A DNA stretch of 64,000 nucleotides, taken from positions 7,259 to 71,258 of the forward strand of contig CAYXQJ010000017.1 of NCBI GenBank assembly GCA_964467455.1, in the 5' to 3' direction. This document shows positions 24,694 to 34,264 of the stretch, one piece after another. Made by a program: the position numbers and the translations under genes. The notes beneath the pieces were generated by a model. It saw only the letters and a program-made list of their open reading frames with translations. It did not search any database and had not been told where the DNA came from. Each line of letters begins with the position of its first letter. Position 1 is the first letter of the stretch. The DNA is from OLB6 sp964467455 (GTDB lineage: Bacteria > Bacteroidota > Ignavibacteria > Kapaibacteriales > Kapaibacteriaceae).

Positions 24694-25890
24694 CTACACA
24701 CCACCACGGCCGGGGCCAGTCGGCATGTCGGCCGCACGCGGCAATTCGAGTCCTTGCTTCGTGTCTCGCAGGTATTGCAAGCAACGCTGATCGGCACGGA
24801 TCGCCAGTTCGAGTGCTTCGGGATAGTTCGAGGCCGCGTCACTGGCCCGCGGATCGCGCATGATCGTCGCGAAATGCTTCTCGGCCAGTCGCTCGAATGC
24901 CGTTTGCATGGCGCCGAGCTCGATGTCGATCGGATCGGAGATCAGATACTTCACGTCCGTCAGCGTTTCGGGGATCGTCGAGTCGGCAACGAGGGCCGTG
25001 GCGCTCGTGTAGGTAATAATCCGCCGTTCGTGAACGAAGCGGTTTTGCAGCATCATCCGTTCGTAGGCACGGTTATCCGAGTCGGCCGACCCCTGGCCGA
25101 AATCTTCGCCCGTCGGATTGATGCGGATGATCGAGCCGGCCATCGTGGACAAGAATGCCGTGTTCGTTCCGGTGATGTTGGCGCTGCCCGATGATGTCGT
25201 GACATACCCGCCGCGATACTCATGTAGTCGCAGATCTCGCGGCCGGCGCTTGTAGATGAAGTCGAGGTTGCCGGCGGCCGACGGATAGGGAGCAAATCGC
25301 ACGACCATCCGCCCCGGTTCATCCAGATCGCCGAAGATCGAGTACACCTGGGGCGAGCCTGCCGCGTTGTGATCCTTGCGGGAAAGCAGGAAGTCCGTCG
25401 GCTTGATGTAGTCCATTCCCTGGGTGTTGTTGATCTCATACATGAGATCCATGGCCAGGAAATCGGCCGGCAGTTGGTACGTGTCACGGTAGAGGGTGTA
25501 AGAAGTTCCACCCGCCACGTCAGCGCCAGGATTGCTCGTAGCGGTCAAGGTAAGCGTCGTGGTGGTCGGGTTGCTTTCCACTTCATACGACACGCCAGCA
25601 ATGATGATCCGGCCGTACTTTGCCCAGGTTGGCCACGTACCGGCGGCGATGGTAACGAGTCGCTCGGCTGCACCACCCGTGTGGTCGTATGTGATCGTGC
25701 TGCTCGTCTGCGGCGCATCGAGCGCGATCCGATCCTGGCGCAAGAAGTAGCTCCAGGCGTAGGCGTTCGTTAGATCGCGATAGGCTTCTGCAACCGCCCG
25801 TCGCGCGCGGCGATTCGCCTCGGCGCTCGGGTCATTGCCGATGAAGTCGAGCAGGTGCGCCACGCCGTCATGGACGGTGTAGTAAGCCAT
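24694..25890 (-). CDS. Head-tail adaptor-like protein (paralogue B)
   Basis: A 398-residue protein with the same layout as its neighbour: helical start (GVAHLLDFIGND, RRARRAVAEAYRDLTNAYAWSYF), beta middle, and a C-terminal helix (AIRADQRCLQYLRDTKQG). Two full-length adaptor paralogues in tandem suggest duplication followed by specialisation, one ring at the portal and one further down, which is inference. Confidence 0.6.
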   Translation of the reverse strand: MAYYTVHDGVAHLLDFIGNDPSAEANRRARRAVAEAYRDLTNAYAWSYFLRQDRIALDAPQTSSTITYDHTGGAAERLVTIAAGTWPTWAKYGRIIIAGVSYEVESNPTTTTLTLTATSNPGADVAGGTSYTLYRDTYQLPADFLAMDLMYEINNTQGMDYIKPTDFLLSRKDHNAAGSPQVYSIFGDLDEPGRMVVRFAPYPSAAGNLDFIYKRRPRDLRLHEYRGGYVTTSSGSANITGTNTAFLSTMAGSIIRINPTGEDFGQGSADSDNRAYERMMLQNRFVHERRIITYTSATALVADSTIPETLTDVKYLISDPIDIELGAMQTAFERLAEKHFATIMRDPRASDAASNYPEALELAIRADQRCLQYLRDTKQGLELPRAADMPTGPGRGGV

Positions 25891-25917
25891 CGCGTTCCCC
25901 TTGGCGTGTGGGGTGGT

Positions 25918-26232
25918 TTACCGGCACTCGTCTCGCCGCCGGGGAAGTCCCGGGGCGGTGGTGTCGGTGCGATGGAGGGGCGATGAAGAAGGGGAGTCGG
26001 AACGACGTCGCGGGCTATCCGTGGATTCCACGCGGCCAGGGGCCGTCGCGGTCGCCGAATCCACTCGCCGATTGGGGGTCAGTGTACCCGAAATTCGCCC
26101 GGGGTAGTAAGGGCAAGGTGGCGTTTCCGGGGCGGTGTCGGGCGTGAGATCGAACGGCGCAAGGGGGAGCCAGAGCAGGAAATCGCTCTCGCCCACCGCG
26201 CCGTCGGCCGCCGGGAATAGGGCCAGCGTCAT
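25918..26232 (-). CDS. Small hypothetical protein, translationally coupled
   Basis: A 104-residue reading frame starting MTLALFPAADGAVG at an ATGA overlap with the upstream stop. The first 40 residues look folded (FLLWLPLAPFDLTP); the rest is Arg/Ser/Thr-rich and may be unstructured. Coding is plausible but not certain. Confidence 0.4.
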   Translation of the reverse strand: MTLALFPAADGAVGESDFLLWLPLAPFDLTPDTAPETPPCPYYPGRISGTLTPNRRVDSATATAPGRVESTDSPRRRSDSPSSSPLHRTDTTAPGLPRRRDECR

Positions 26233-26759
26233 GTGGCGGCCCCCTGGGTTTGGGTGCCGCCCGAGTCGGTGATCGTCTGGGTGGTGATGACGGTGCTGCC
26301 GTTGTCGGCGTACGTCTTGAGCGAACCACTGGCGAGATCGGTTTTCTTGAACCACCGGCGCCACTTCTGCACGATCATCTCGCGGATATTCGTCGCCGGA
26401 CCCGTCGGTGCCGTGATCGGGAGATTGTCGAGGCCAGTGTCAGCCAGCGTTACGTTGTAGAGCGAGATCAGGTTCGTACCATCCCAGTGAACCACGCCAT
26501 CACCGAGCCGATTGGCAGACTCGGCCACCGATCCGTAGTAGGCAACAATGCGGTAGATCCCGGCAGCAACCGCAGGGAAGTCGCCCTGATATTCACCGAG
26601 CGATCCCTTCTCAGTAAGCGCAATGTCGTAGGTTGCCAAGTCGCCCGTCGCGTAGGTGACGAACGTGGTACCGTTGTACACCTGCCCAGACTTGTTCCAC
26701 AGAAGGAACCAGCCGGTGCCCTGCCCCTTGCGGCCTGAAACTTGGACTTCACCTGCCAT
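26229..26759 (-). CDS. Virion-associated protein, beta-rich
   Basis: A 176-residue protein with KGQGTGWFLLWNKSGQVYNG and a C-terminal part FKKTDLASGSLKTYADNG, TVITTQTITDSGGTQTQGA. The latter looks like the end of phage baseplate/fibre-associated proteins that carry a short repeat of Thr-rich strands. The stop overlaps the next start. Position among fibre and adaptor genes supports a structural role. Confidence 0.5.
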   Translation of the reverse strand: MAGEVQVSGRKGQGTGWFLLWNKSGQVYNGTTFVTYATGDLATYDIALTEKGSLGEYQGDFPAVAAGIYRIVAYYGSVAESANRLGDGVVHWDGTNLISLYNVTLADTGLDNLPITAPTGPATNIREMIVQKWRRWFKKTDLASGSLKTYADNGSTVITTQTITDSGGTQTQGAAT

Positions 26760-26767
26760 CGTTCGAT

Positions 26768-27046
26768 CTACTCCGCGGGAATTTCCGGCGCTGGTGCGGG
26801 TGGTTGCTGCCCTTGCTGCCGCAATTGGTCACGATACGCGGCCTGCACGGTAGGACCGACGATCATCTTGCCCCCTTCGGTACGTTCTACGGCCAGGCCT
26901 TGCACGAGCACGATGCCCCATTCATTGAGGAACGATTGCAGGACATTGTTGGCTGGCGGCCGAACCGTGGGGGCGGCGTCGGCCGGCTTGCCGTTGGCGG
27001 TGGCTGGGCGATTGGCGGATGCTGGTTGGGGGCTTCGGCGACTCAT
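26768..27046 (-). CDS. Small hypothetical virion-region protein
   Basis: A 92-residue protein: disordered Pro/Ala start, one ordered segment (NNVLQSFLNEWGIVLVQGLAVER, read across two elements) and a Gln/Pro-rich end. It overlaps the upstream gene by four bases. No family recognised. Confidence 0.5.
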   Translation of the reverse strand: MSRRSPQPASANRPATANGKPADAAPTVRPPANNVLQSFLNEWGIVLVQGLAVERTEGGKMIVGPTVQAAYRDQLRQQGQQPPAPAPEIPAE

Positions 27047-27543
27047 GCGCTATTCCAGTCCTTGAAAAATGGATCGTAGGCAACGAGGAACTTGTAGAGC
27101 GTCTTGCGGCGATCAGGATCGGTCCCGTCGCCAAACAAATCAGTGAACGTCGGGTGTGCGGACTTCCATGCCACGAGGTTGTCGGCCCAGTCCTTGGTTT
27201 CAACGAGCTTTTCGGTGATCTCGTCGCCAACCCGCTCCGACACCTTGCGATGCGTTTCGATGCCAACCGCAGCGGCCATCTTGAGGTGATCTTGCTCGAG
27301 CCAGGCAACGCGGCCGGCTAGGCCACCGTCGAGTCCGAATCGCTCGCCGTCGCTGAATCGCAACGGGATCTCGCGAATAGGCATAGCCCCGCCGCTTTCG
27401 TACATGTCCCGATTATGGAACACGCCAACGGTGAACTCGGCCATCTTCTCGCGGTGCTTGATCCGCTCGTGGGTGACAGCGGCGTACGCCTCCGGGCTAT
27501 TCGTGCCGGTGCGCTGATCGGTGTAGTTTTTTGTGAGGGCCAT
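27043..27543 (-). CDS. Hypothetical protein of the tail module
   Basis: A 166-residue protein. The start MALTKNYTDQ at 27543 has AAAGGAA upstream and is preferred over an earlier ATG. Charged helices dominate (EAYAAVTHERIKHREKMAEF, LEQDHLKMAAAVGIETHRKV). No enzyme motif seen. It lies in the fibre-adaptor interval. Confidence 0.5.
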   Translation of the reverse strand: MALTKNYTDQRTGTNSPEAYAAVTHERIKHREKMAEFTVGVFHNRDMYESGGAMPIREIPLRFSDGERFGLDGGLAGRVAWLEQDHLKMAAAVGIETHRKVSERVGDEITEKLVETKDWADNLVAWKSAHPTFTDLFGDGTDPDRRKTLYKFLVAYDPFFKDWNSA

Positions 27544-27553
27544 GGCGGTTCCT

Positions 27554-27793
27554 TTAAGTGATAGTGATGTCCGCTGCCACGGCCGCGGTCGCGTTGGCAC
27601 TCGCCAGACGGGCGGCCTGCGACGACTCGTGGCGTGCCACGGTTCGCTTGATGAACTCTTTCACCTGCCGCTCGGCGAACTGCCCTTGCGTCTCGCCTTC
27701 CAGTTTGTGATCGGCGTAGCTGTAGACCTCGGCAAACGCTTCCACGACCCGAGCGACCGCGGCGTTTGGGATGCTGTATTGAAAGTTGGCCAT
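27554..27793 (-). CDS. Small hypothetical protein behind the fibre gene
   Basis: A 79-residue helical protein (ARVVEAFAEVYSYADHKLEG, FAERQVKEFIKRTVARHESS). It starts two bases past the fibre stop. Position suggests a fibre chaperone or accessory; no motif supports this directly. Confidence 0.5.
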   Translation of the reverse strand: MANFQYSIPNAAVARVVEAFAEVYSYADHKLEGETQGQFAERQVKEFIKRTVARHESSQAARLASANATAAVAADITIT

Positions 27794-27795
27794 CG

Positions 27796-30051
27796 TTATG
27801 CCGCTCCTAACGTGGTGATTGTTCCACCGCTGCCACGATACTTGAGAGCGCCACTTTCCACGTAGAGGAACCCACCGCCACTCGGGTTGCCTGTAGGTAC
27901 AGTCGTTGCATCGCCAATGAAAATTCCTCGATCCATCGACTGCCAGTTGGGGGCGCTTCCTGTCACCATGGCAATGTTCTCGGTGGCCGCTGAGGCGTCG
28001 AGGAACAGCATGTAGGGAAGCGAGTCGCCCTCAAATCGTGTATCGCTATCCCGGCCATCTTCGTTGACAACCAAACCGGCGTCTTGGATCACGAATCGAG
28101 CGGTGGACGTTACGCCTGCCACGACATACTTCCAGTTCGATCCATCGAACTCTCTGTAGATGTCCTGGTCGGCCCCCTGATAGAGCTTGCACACGTCACC
28201 GCCCATCTTCCAGTCGCCGTCGTCGCTCCAAACCTGGACGCTGGTGGCCCCGACTGTCTGCTGCGGCAGGTAGATACTGCATGCAAAATCAACCGTGCCG
28301 CCGCCGCCCGTGTTTGCGAAAGGTTCCAGGTAAAGGTGGTACAGTTCTGGGACGGAACTGGCTGGCCCCCGCACGTCTCCTTGACCAAAGAAGTTAGCGG
28401 CAACACCAACCAGACCAGAACTTCCTAGTCGCACATCGAGTGCTGCGGCGTAGGTAGTAACCGCATTAAGAACCACGTCTTCGGATGTCGGCGTTGAGAT
28501 CTTGCCCTGCAATGCCGAGAAAATACCGAGCCCGCCGCCCGCTCGTGGCCGAACTTCAAACTCAAGGCCAGATTCAAAATTACTGACCGACCCCACCGCC
28601 ACAATGTCCTCTTTGGCATGGATCATTGCCGTGCCAGTCGTGCCACCGATGACTCCACCCGAGCCGAAGGCGCTACGGAATTTCGAGTAGAAGCCAGAGC
28701 GAGCCACGGTGAGTGATGGCGTTGGTCCACTGTCCCATACAACCGAACCGCCGTAGATCGTGAAGGTCTGTCCTGCGCCCGTCGTGCCACGCCACACATT
28801 CTCAAAGGTGCCTGTCGTCGCGGACGTGATCGTGGCAATTTTTAGCCGCTGGCCCGTCCGCTGGGCGCTGGTAACGATCTCGTGCCCCACCATGTCGGCC
28901 GTGAACGTTGTGCCGCTGCCGGTAAAGTTCACCGAGTTGTTTGTGCAGCTGATCGTGCCGGTCGTGTAGTCGCCAGTTGAACTATACAAGTTGGTGTCGC
29001 TTGCTGTACCGGCACCGGCGGAGATGCCCACGTTCAGGCCGTTCCGCACGTCCATGCCCACAGCCGGCGACGTAGTGCCCTGCCCGAAGCGATCGTTCAC
29101 TTGGTCATAGGCGGAGAGCGTACCGAGGATGATCTTGCCTTTAGTGCCGTGTGACGTGCTGAGGAGCGTGAGGTTATTGCCGCTGGCTGTTCCACCCGTG
29201 AGCGACTGACCGCCGCTGCGGCCGGCCAGTAGGGCATAGTGAGTATGAACGTCGCCCGTGGTGAGGTTGGCAAGCGAGTTGTGATCCACACCAGCAGGTG
29301 CCACAGAGAGCGTGCTGCCGCTGATCGTGAGCGATGAATCCGTGGCCAAGAAGGCAAACTCGCCTGTCGGTGAATCATCCCAGAAGACGATTCTGTCGGC
29401 GTTCGGATCGGACAGGCTGGTGTTGGCCAGGTCGTCCATTGTGGCCGAGCCAGAGACGACACCCGTTGCCGCCTTGAGCACACCACTCAATCCAGTGATC
29501 GTAAGTCCTGCGAATGTCGGCGACGAGCCCGTACCAATGTTTTGCGGCGTGCTGAGGGTGATCGATCCGTCGCCGTCATCGGATACGCTGACTTGGTTCG
29601 ACGTGCCGGCTACCCAGCTTGCAAGATTAGATACGCTCGCCAGGTTCTTGCTGCCGTCGGTAGCCATCAGCCGGCTGGCAGTGAGTCCAGACAGATTCAG
29701 CCCAGTGAATGTTGGACTGTCTGCTGTACGGATTCCCTGGATCGTGTTGAGCGTGGTGGTGGAGATCGAGAGGCTGGTGCCGAGCGACAGGAAGGCGAAT
29801 TCGCCCGTGGGGGAATCATCCCAGAAGACAATGCGATCCGCGTTGGGATCCGAGAGACTGGTATTGGCAAGATCGTCAAGTGTGAAGGACGAGAGCGAGA
29901 CGTTGAGGTTGTTGCCGCTGATGGAGATGCCGGTGTTCGGCGTCAGATAGTCGAAGGCATTGTCGGACTCGTCCCAGAACACGATGCGATCCGCCCCAGG
30001 GTCGGCGAGACCGGGTTCGAGATCGACAAGTGTGGGGAATCCGTGGAGCAT
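27796..30051 (-). CDS. Tail fibre with internal duplicated repeat
   Basis: A 751-residue Ser/Thr/Gly-rich beta protein expected to bind host receptors. A 31-residue unit (DDLANTSLSDPNAD, RIVFWDDSPTGEFAFL) occurs twice almost unchanged, near residues 57-88 and 205-236, and a degenerate copy (LADPGADRIVFWDESDNAF) opens the protein. Other fibre hallmarks are TADSPTFTGLNLSGL, STPQNIGTGSSPTFAGL and a C-terminal strand-rich tip ending GALKYRGSGGTITTLG. No chaperone autoprotease signature is evident. Confidence 0.7.
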   Translation of the reverse strand: MLHGFPTLVDLEPGLADPGADRIVFWDESDNAFDYLTPNTGISISGNNLNVSLSSFTLDDLANTSLSDPNADRIVFWDDSPTGEFAFLSLGTSLSISTTTLNTIQGIRTADSPTFTGLNLSGLTASRLMATDGSKNLASVSNLASWVAGTSNQVSVSDDGDGSITLSTPQNIGTGSSPTFAGLTITGLSGVLKAATGVVSGSATMDDLANTSLSDPNADRIVFWDDSPTGEFAFLATDSSLTISGSTLSVAPAGVDHNSLANLTTGDVHTHYALLAGRSGGQSLTGGTASGNNLTLLSTSHGTKGKIILGTLSAYDQVNDRFGQGTTSPAVGMDVRNGLNVGISAGAGTASDTNLYSSTGDYTTGTISCTNNSVNFTGSGTTFTADMVGHEIVTSAQRTGQRLKIATITSATTGTFENVWRGTTGAGQTFTIYGGSVVWDSGPTPSLTVARSGFYSKFRSAFGSGGVIGGTTGTAMIHAKEDIVAVGSVSNFESGLEFEVRPRAGGGLGIFSALQGKISTPTSEDVVLNAVTTYAAALDVRLGSSGLVGVAANFFGQGDVRGPASSVPELYHLYLEPFANTGGGGTVDFACSIYLPQQTVGATSVQVWSDDGDWKMGGDVCKLYQGADQDIYREFDGSNWKYVVAGVTSTARFVIQDAGLVVNEDGRDSDTRFEGDSLPYMLFLDASAATENIAMVTGSAPNWQSMDRGIFIGDATTVPTGNPSGGGFLYVESGALKYRGSGGTITTLGAA

Positions 30052-30360
30052 TTATCGCTGTGAAAGAAACATGGCTTCTGATGAGATGCAATCAAATGGT
30101 CCGTACTTTCGCAGTGACGGATGTATCACGCCAACCTGCCAGGCGTTTATTTTCGGATCGAAACCCATGTAGTAAACCGAGCAGCCCGCCAAGTCTGGGC
30201 GGGCCAGCACGACAAGTTGCCCAAGAGTGAAGGCAAGCCCTTCGGTTTCCTTGTCATTGATTTGTGACAGATCAATGCCACGAACGGCGAGTTCGCGCTG
30301 GCTGATACTGAACAGCCCCATGCCCACGTCAAAGTTGTAGCTAGCTCTCACCCAAGTCAT
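30052..30360 (-). CDS. Hypothetical protein upstream of the fibre gene
   Basis: A 102-residue protein with a regular hydrophobic pattern (LGQLVVLARPDLAGCSVYYM, INAWQVGVIHPSL). It directly abuts the fibre start with no gap. No known family; perhaps a fibre attachment factor. Confidence 0.5.
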   Translation of the reverse strand: MTWVRASYNFDVGMGLFSISQRELAVRGIDLSQINDKETEGLAFTLGQLVVLARPDLAGCSVYYMGFDPKINAWQVGVIHPSLRKYGPFDCISSEAMFLSQR

Positions 30361-30369
30361 GTCGCACTC

Positions 30370-30891
30370 CTATGCTGCTCTACCGTGATCTTCGACAATC
30401 TCCGCCCGCACTTCTTCCACGTCCCGCCTCAGTAAGTCCGGGTCTTTCTCAACCCGCTCGACGTAAATCTCGTCTACAATGTCATCGGCCAGTCGCGGCA
30501 TCTCAGGCGGGCCCTCGAGCATGTCCACGGCCTTGTGATTCACCACGCCTTCGCAATGCCAGTTGCGCCGCTCCATGAGCTTCTGCAGGTCGTGACGATC
30601 AGCCAGCCACGCCTCCGGGTCGCCGGGGTAACGGGCCGCGCCGTCGAAGTACACTTTGCCAACCGTGCTCACCCCAGCGGCCGCGGCTTCGCGTCGGCAC
30701 ATATCGCCGAAGTCGGATCGGTTTGCAAACTGGTTTCCGTTGCAATGCCCTTCGAGGAACACCACGTCCGTCATCATGCCGGGGAACTGACGACTGATGA
30801 GCATGTCGAGGAATTTTTCGCGATGAGCGTCCGTTGATTCCTCAAGGACGACATGCCCGCGATCGGTAATTTTGCTGATGATTCGTCGCAT
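30370..30891 (-). CDS. Hypothetical protein downstream of portal
   Basis: A 173-residue protein with TDAHREKFLDMLISRQFPGM and MMTDVVFLEGHCNGNQFANR motifs, then an acidic C-terminus. Its ATG overlaps the portal stop as TAATG. Similar proteins follow portal genes in podovirus-like genomes, but I cannot assign a function. Confidence 0.55.
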   Translation of the reverse strand: MRRIISKITDRGHVVLEESTDAHREKFLDMLISRQFPGMMTDVVFLEGHCNGNQFANRSDFGDMCRREAAAAGVSTVGKVYFDGAARYPGDPEAWLADRHDLQKLMERRNWHCEGVVNHKAVDMLEGPPEMPRLADDIVDEIYVERVEKDPDLLRRDVEEVRAEIVEDHGRAA

Positions 30892-33350
30892 TACTTCTTG
30901 TCCTTCTTGCCGCCGCCGGAGTTACTGGCGCCACCGCCGGCTGGGCGCTGTTTGGCCGCTGCCTTGGCCTTCGCATCACCAATTTTCTTGTTCGTGTCGA
31001 TCTGCACCTTGGCTGACTCTTTCGCCGTGGCAAGCTGCTGCTGCGATTCGGCCGATCGCTGCACCATCTCCTGTTGATGCACCTGCTGATCCTGGGCCAT
31101 TTCTTGCTGGTGCTTCGCAACATCGAATCCGAGTCGCACCCCTTCGGCTTGCATCTCCATCTCGAGTCGCTGTTGCTCGGCCTGCATCTCCATGGCAAGC
31201 CGCTGCTGCTCGATCTGGGCATCCATCGCCGCTTCGCCCTGGCGAATGTTCGCGTCCAGCACAGCCTCTTGCATGCGCAACTGCCCCTCACCGCCGGCAG
31301 ACTGCGCCTCGGCCGCCACCTTCTGGGCCTCGGCCTGAGTCTTCATCACGTCGGCCTCGAGCTGCGCCGTTTGCGCCTCTTGCTGACGCTGCTGCATCGC
31401 CTGTTGTTCGGGTGTCGGCGGCGGTGGCTCAATGGCAAACTGCTCGGGCGGCAGGTCGTAGGCCTTGGCCCAGAACTGCGAGAGGTTCGAAAGGGGCTGC
31501 CAGTTGCCCGTCGATCCAGCAACATTGAGGAAGACAGGCCCCCACACTCGAGCCGCCTCCTGGGCGTTCGCCATGTCGCGATCTTTGTTCGGCTTCCGGA
31601 TCGAACCGGCTTCGATGCGATAATCAAACTCGTGGACGATTTGGTAAATGTCCGTTGAGCGAACGTACTGATCCCACAGCGGGGCGGCAAAAGGCCCGAC
31701 TACCGGCGAGACGTCCGTGCTCCGCATGTGGTAGCGGGCGCAGATCGCTTCCTTGCGGCTGATCGAAGTGGCTGATTCCTCGACGCGCGTCGCCATGTCC
31801 TGCGGGCGCATCTGGATTTGCTCGCCCTTGATTTGGGCTTCGGCCGACGAGCGGAATTGATGCTTTGACGAACCGTACATCAGTTCGTTCGTGCCGAGTC
31901 GCATTTCGACGTTGCGTTCCATGTAGGAAATCACGTCGCCGAGCGAACCGTTGAACTCGGGGTGCTGGAGGAATTGCACCACGTCGTTGATCGTTTTGTG
32001 GACGGTGCCCTTGATGCGGATGATCGACAAGTCGTTGCCGCCCGCAATCTGATCCACGATCTCGTCTTCCGCCTCCTTCAAGATGGCGATGAAGTCGCGG
32101 CTGGTGTTCTTGATCTTGTCGGCCATGAACGAGCAGGCCCAGTTCAAGAACATCAGTTCGCCCATCGCCGGCTTGAGATGGCTCATGGGCCACAGATTGC
32201 GCGGGCGCCAGTGGAAGGCGATCAGCGTGAAGGGCCATGGGTCGGCCGGATCCGCCCAGAACGGCGTCGGCCATTGCAGGCGATAGAACCAGTCGTCAGG
32301 TGATTCGGTGGCGAGCGCTTCGGGCGGTAGGTTCAGCGGGTACGGCACGTCCTCGGCAATGACGAGATACACATTGTCGCCGAACCGCTCGAAGAACTTC
32401 ACCGTCTCGTCCGTCTCGCTCACTTGGCCGCGCAGCAGGTTCCGCAGCCGGCCCCCTGCCCCCATGCGAGAGAAGACTTCCCAGTAGGTGATTAAGTCGT
32501 TCGAATCGCCGCGAGCCCGCCAGTAATCCGAGTCGGAGAGCGCGTTCATGCTCCCCTGCATCGTGGCAGATTCCATCCGCCCGCGCAGGCTGCCCTCTTT
32601 CAAGCCGAACTTCCGCTCGACTTCATACCGTGGTTTCACGTGCCGGATGGCTGCCCACTTGCCCTCCTTGTACCGCCGCACATCGCAGTCGAGCAGTAGA
32701 TCAAACGACGAGATATGCCGCGTGCGACACATCAGGTAGGGGCTGCCGTGCGGCTTGTACGGTTCGGTGAGCAGCACCCCCAGGCCGGTAATGAGCGCTT
32801 CGTCGATCGTGTCGCGGAATTCCTGATTGAGCAGCAGTTCGTTCGGCGTGTAGTTCAGGTACTCGCCGATCAGCAGGCCCGTCACGTCGCGCTTGGTGCG
32901 CATTTCGGAGATAGCCTGCTGCCGCTGCTGGAATGCCTGCTGCTGCATCATGTACTGCAGCATGGCTTCCGGGTTCTGCTGTTGCTCGGGCGGCGGGGGC
33001 TGTGGTGGCGTGCCCCCCATCGGATCGTGAATCGGCCGCGGCGTGATTTGCCGGTACGGATTCTGGTGGTAGAGGTACGGCCCAAAGAGCTGCACCACTT
33101 CCGCCGCCTTGTTGACCGTCATGCGGAACGACGGTTGCGGCAGATCCTCCTTCGAGCCCCACATCAAGGCCCGCCCCTTCGACATGAAATCGGTGCCGTA
33201 CATGAAGTCGTGCGGCCCGTCGAAGAATTTCAGGCAGTCTTCGGCGTCTTCCGTCCACTGCGCGCGCTTGATCTTGTCGGCGGCCTTCAAGACCTCGATC
33301 CACTCGTGGACCATCGGCGAGAGCGGTGTTTCGGAGTTGTAGTCAGCCAT
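30891..33350 (-). CDS. Portal protein
   Basis: An 819-residue portal, the dodecameric channel at the head vertex. The first 100 residues carry WTEDAEDCLKFFDGPHDFMYG and the RMTVNKAAEVVQLFGPYLYHQNP block typical of podovirus portals; DPADPWPFTLIAFHWRPRNL and the NELMYG region follow. The C-terminal 200 residues are an exceptional Gln/Glu-rich coiled coil (QQRLEMEMQAEGVRLGFD, QDQQVHQQEMVQRSAESQQ), longer than usual and likely projecting into the head as a barrel. Gene order portal-terminase-capsid supports the call. Confidence 0.85.
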   Translation of the reverse strand: MADYNSETPLSPMVHEWIEVLKAADKIKRAQWTEDAEDCLKFFDGPHDFMYGTDFMSKGRALMWGSKEDLPQPSFRMTVNKAAEVVQLFGPYLYHQNPYRQITPRPIHDPMGGTPPQPPPPEQQQNPEAMLQYMMQQQAFQQRQQAISEMRTKRDVTGLLIGEYLNYTPNELLLNQEFRDTIDEALITGLGVLLTEPYKPHGSPYLMCRTRHISSFDLLLDCDVRRYKEGKWAAIRHVKPRYEVERKFGLKEGSLRGRMESATMQGSMNALSDSDYWRARGDSNDLITYWEVFSRMGAGGRLRNLLRGQVSETDETVKFFERFGDNVYLVIAEDVPYPLNLPPEALATESPDDWFYRLQWPTPFWADPADPWPFTLIAFHWRPRNLWPMSHLKPAMGELMFLNWACSFMADKIKNTSRDFIAILKEAEDEIVDQIAGGNDLSIIRIKGTVHKTINDVVQFLQHPEFNGSLGDVISYMERNVEMRLGTNELMYGSSKHQFRSSAEAQIKGEQIQMRPQDMATRVEESATSISRKEAICARYHMRSTDVSPVVGPFAAPLWDQYVRSTDIYQIVHEFDYRIEAGSIRKPNKDRDMANAQEAARVWGPVFLNVAGSTGNWQPLSNLSQFWAKAYDLPPEQFAIEPPPPTPEQQAMQQRQQEAQTAQLEADVMKTQAEAQKVAAEAQSAGGEGQLRMQEAVLDANIRQGEAAMDAQIEQQRLAMEMQAEQQRLEMEMQAEGVRLGFDVAKHQQEMAQDQQVHQQEMVQRSAESQQQLATAKESAKVQIDTNKKIGDAKAKAAAKQRPAGGGASNSGGGKKDKK

Positions 33351-33401
33351 CGTGGACTGCCGGCGGTTGATTTTTGTGGTGTTTTTGTAGCTACAACGTC
33401 A

Positions 33402-33764
33402 CTACGACTGCTTGTTCGATTTCTTGTCGGAGAGCAGTGAGGCCATCTGCTCCTCGAGCTTCTTCACCCGCAGCACGAGCGGCGAGTAATTCCACACGCC
33501 GTTGTCGCCACGTAAGGATTGCTCGACGGCCGACGAGGGCGCCTTCGCCCACACGACGCCGGTGAGCAGCGTGCCGGCCGACGAAGTGGCGTCGAAGTAG
33601 ATCAAGTCCACCGTGCGGCGGCCGACGGCAGTAATGAAGGCATTCGAACCAGGGGCTTCGGGCGTGGCGCTCCAAATCACGGAATCGCCCACGGCCACGT
33701 CTTCGGGCGTGAGGAAAGGCTTCTCGGCGTTTTCGGCGGGCGCAGTTGCGGTGGACATGGGCAT
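33402..33764 (-). CDS. Hypothetical protein between portal and terminase
   Basis: A 120-residue protein: short disordered start, beta-barrel-like middle (VAVGDSVIWSATPEAPGS, RRTVDLIYFDATSS) and C-terminal coiled coil (LRVKKLEEQMASLLSDKK). An internal Met at 33758 is an equally good start. The portal follows after 51 bases. Confidence 0.5.
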   Translation of the reverse strand: MPMSTATAPAENAEKPFLTPEDVAVGDSVIWSATPEAPGSNAFITAVGRRTVDLIYFDATSSAGTLLTGVVWAKAPSSAVEQSLRGDNGVWNYSPLVLRVKKLEEQMASLLSDKKSNKQS

Positions 33765-33767
33765 CCT

Positions 33768-34262
33768 TTAGGCAGGGGTGGCGGAGTTGGGGGTATCAAC
33801 AATGAGTCGCTTGGCGACCCAATCCTTCCAGTTCGATTCGAGCTCGGCGATCTCCTCGCCGCCAATGGGGTCGTCGCCAGGGTCGTCGTCGCCGCTGCCC
33901 TTTTCGACGTAGCCGATATTAACCATATGACGAACAGCCGCTTCCCACGCGAGCCGGACGGGCTGGCTTTCGCGCAGCCACCGATCTTCGCCGTGGAACA
34001 TGCGATGCGCCTCTTTCGTCAGCGTCTCCCAGCGAATTCCGTCCTGCTTGGCAATGAGCACCTGGGCCACGACGCCCGCGGCGAAGATCCATCGCTCCTT
34101 CTTGTCTGTCTTGAGCGATGCCCACGGTTCCGGGCGATCCTGGCACACGATGCCGAGAAAAACCTTTCGCGCCGACTGAGCCATCTCCTCGACAGTGATT
34201 CCACTTGCCAGTCGAAAATCCGGCGTGAGATCGATTTCGTCTTCATCGTTGGCCCTGAACAT
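33768..34262 (-). CDS. Hypothetical protein downstream of the large terminase
   Basis: A 164-residue acidic helical protein (MAQSARKVFLGIVCQDR, KERWIFAAGVVAQVLIAKQ). Two bases separate it from the terminase stop, so the two are co-translated. No motif recognised. Confidence 0.55.
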   Translation of the reverse strand: MFRANDEDEIDLTPDFRLASGITVEEMAQSARKVFLGIVCQDRPEPWASLKTDKKERWIFAAGVVAQVLIAKQDGIRWETLTKEAHRMFHGEDRWLRESQPVRLAWEAAVRHMVNIGYVEKGSGDDDPGDDPIGGEEIAELESNWKDWVAKRLIVDTPNSATPA

Positions 34263-34264
34263 GG

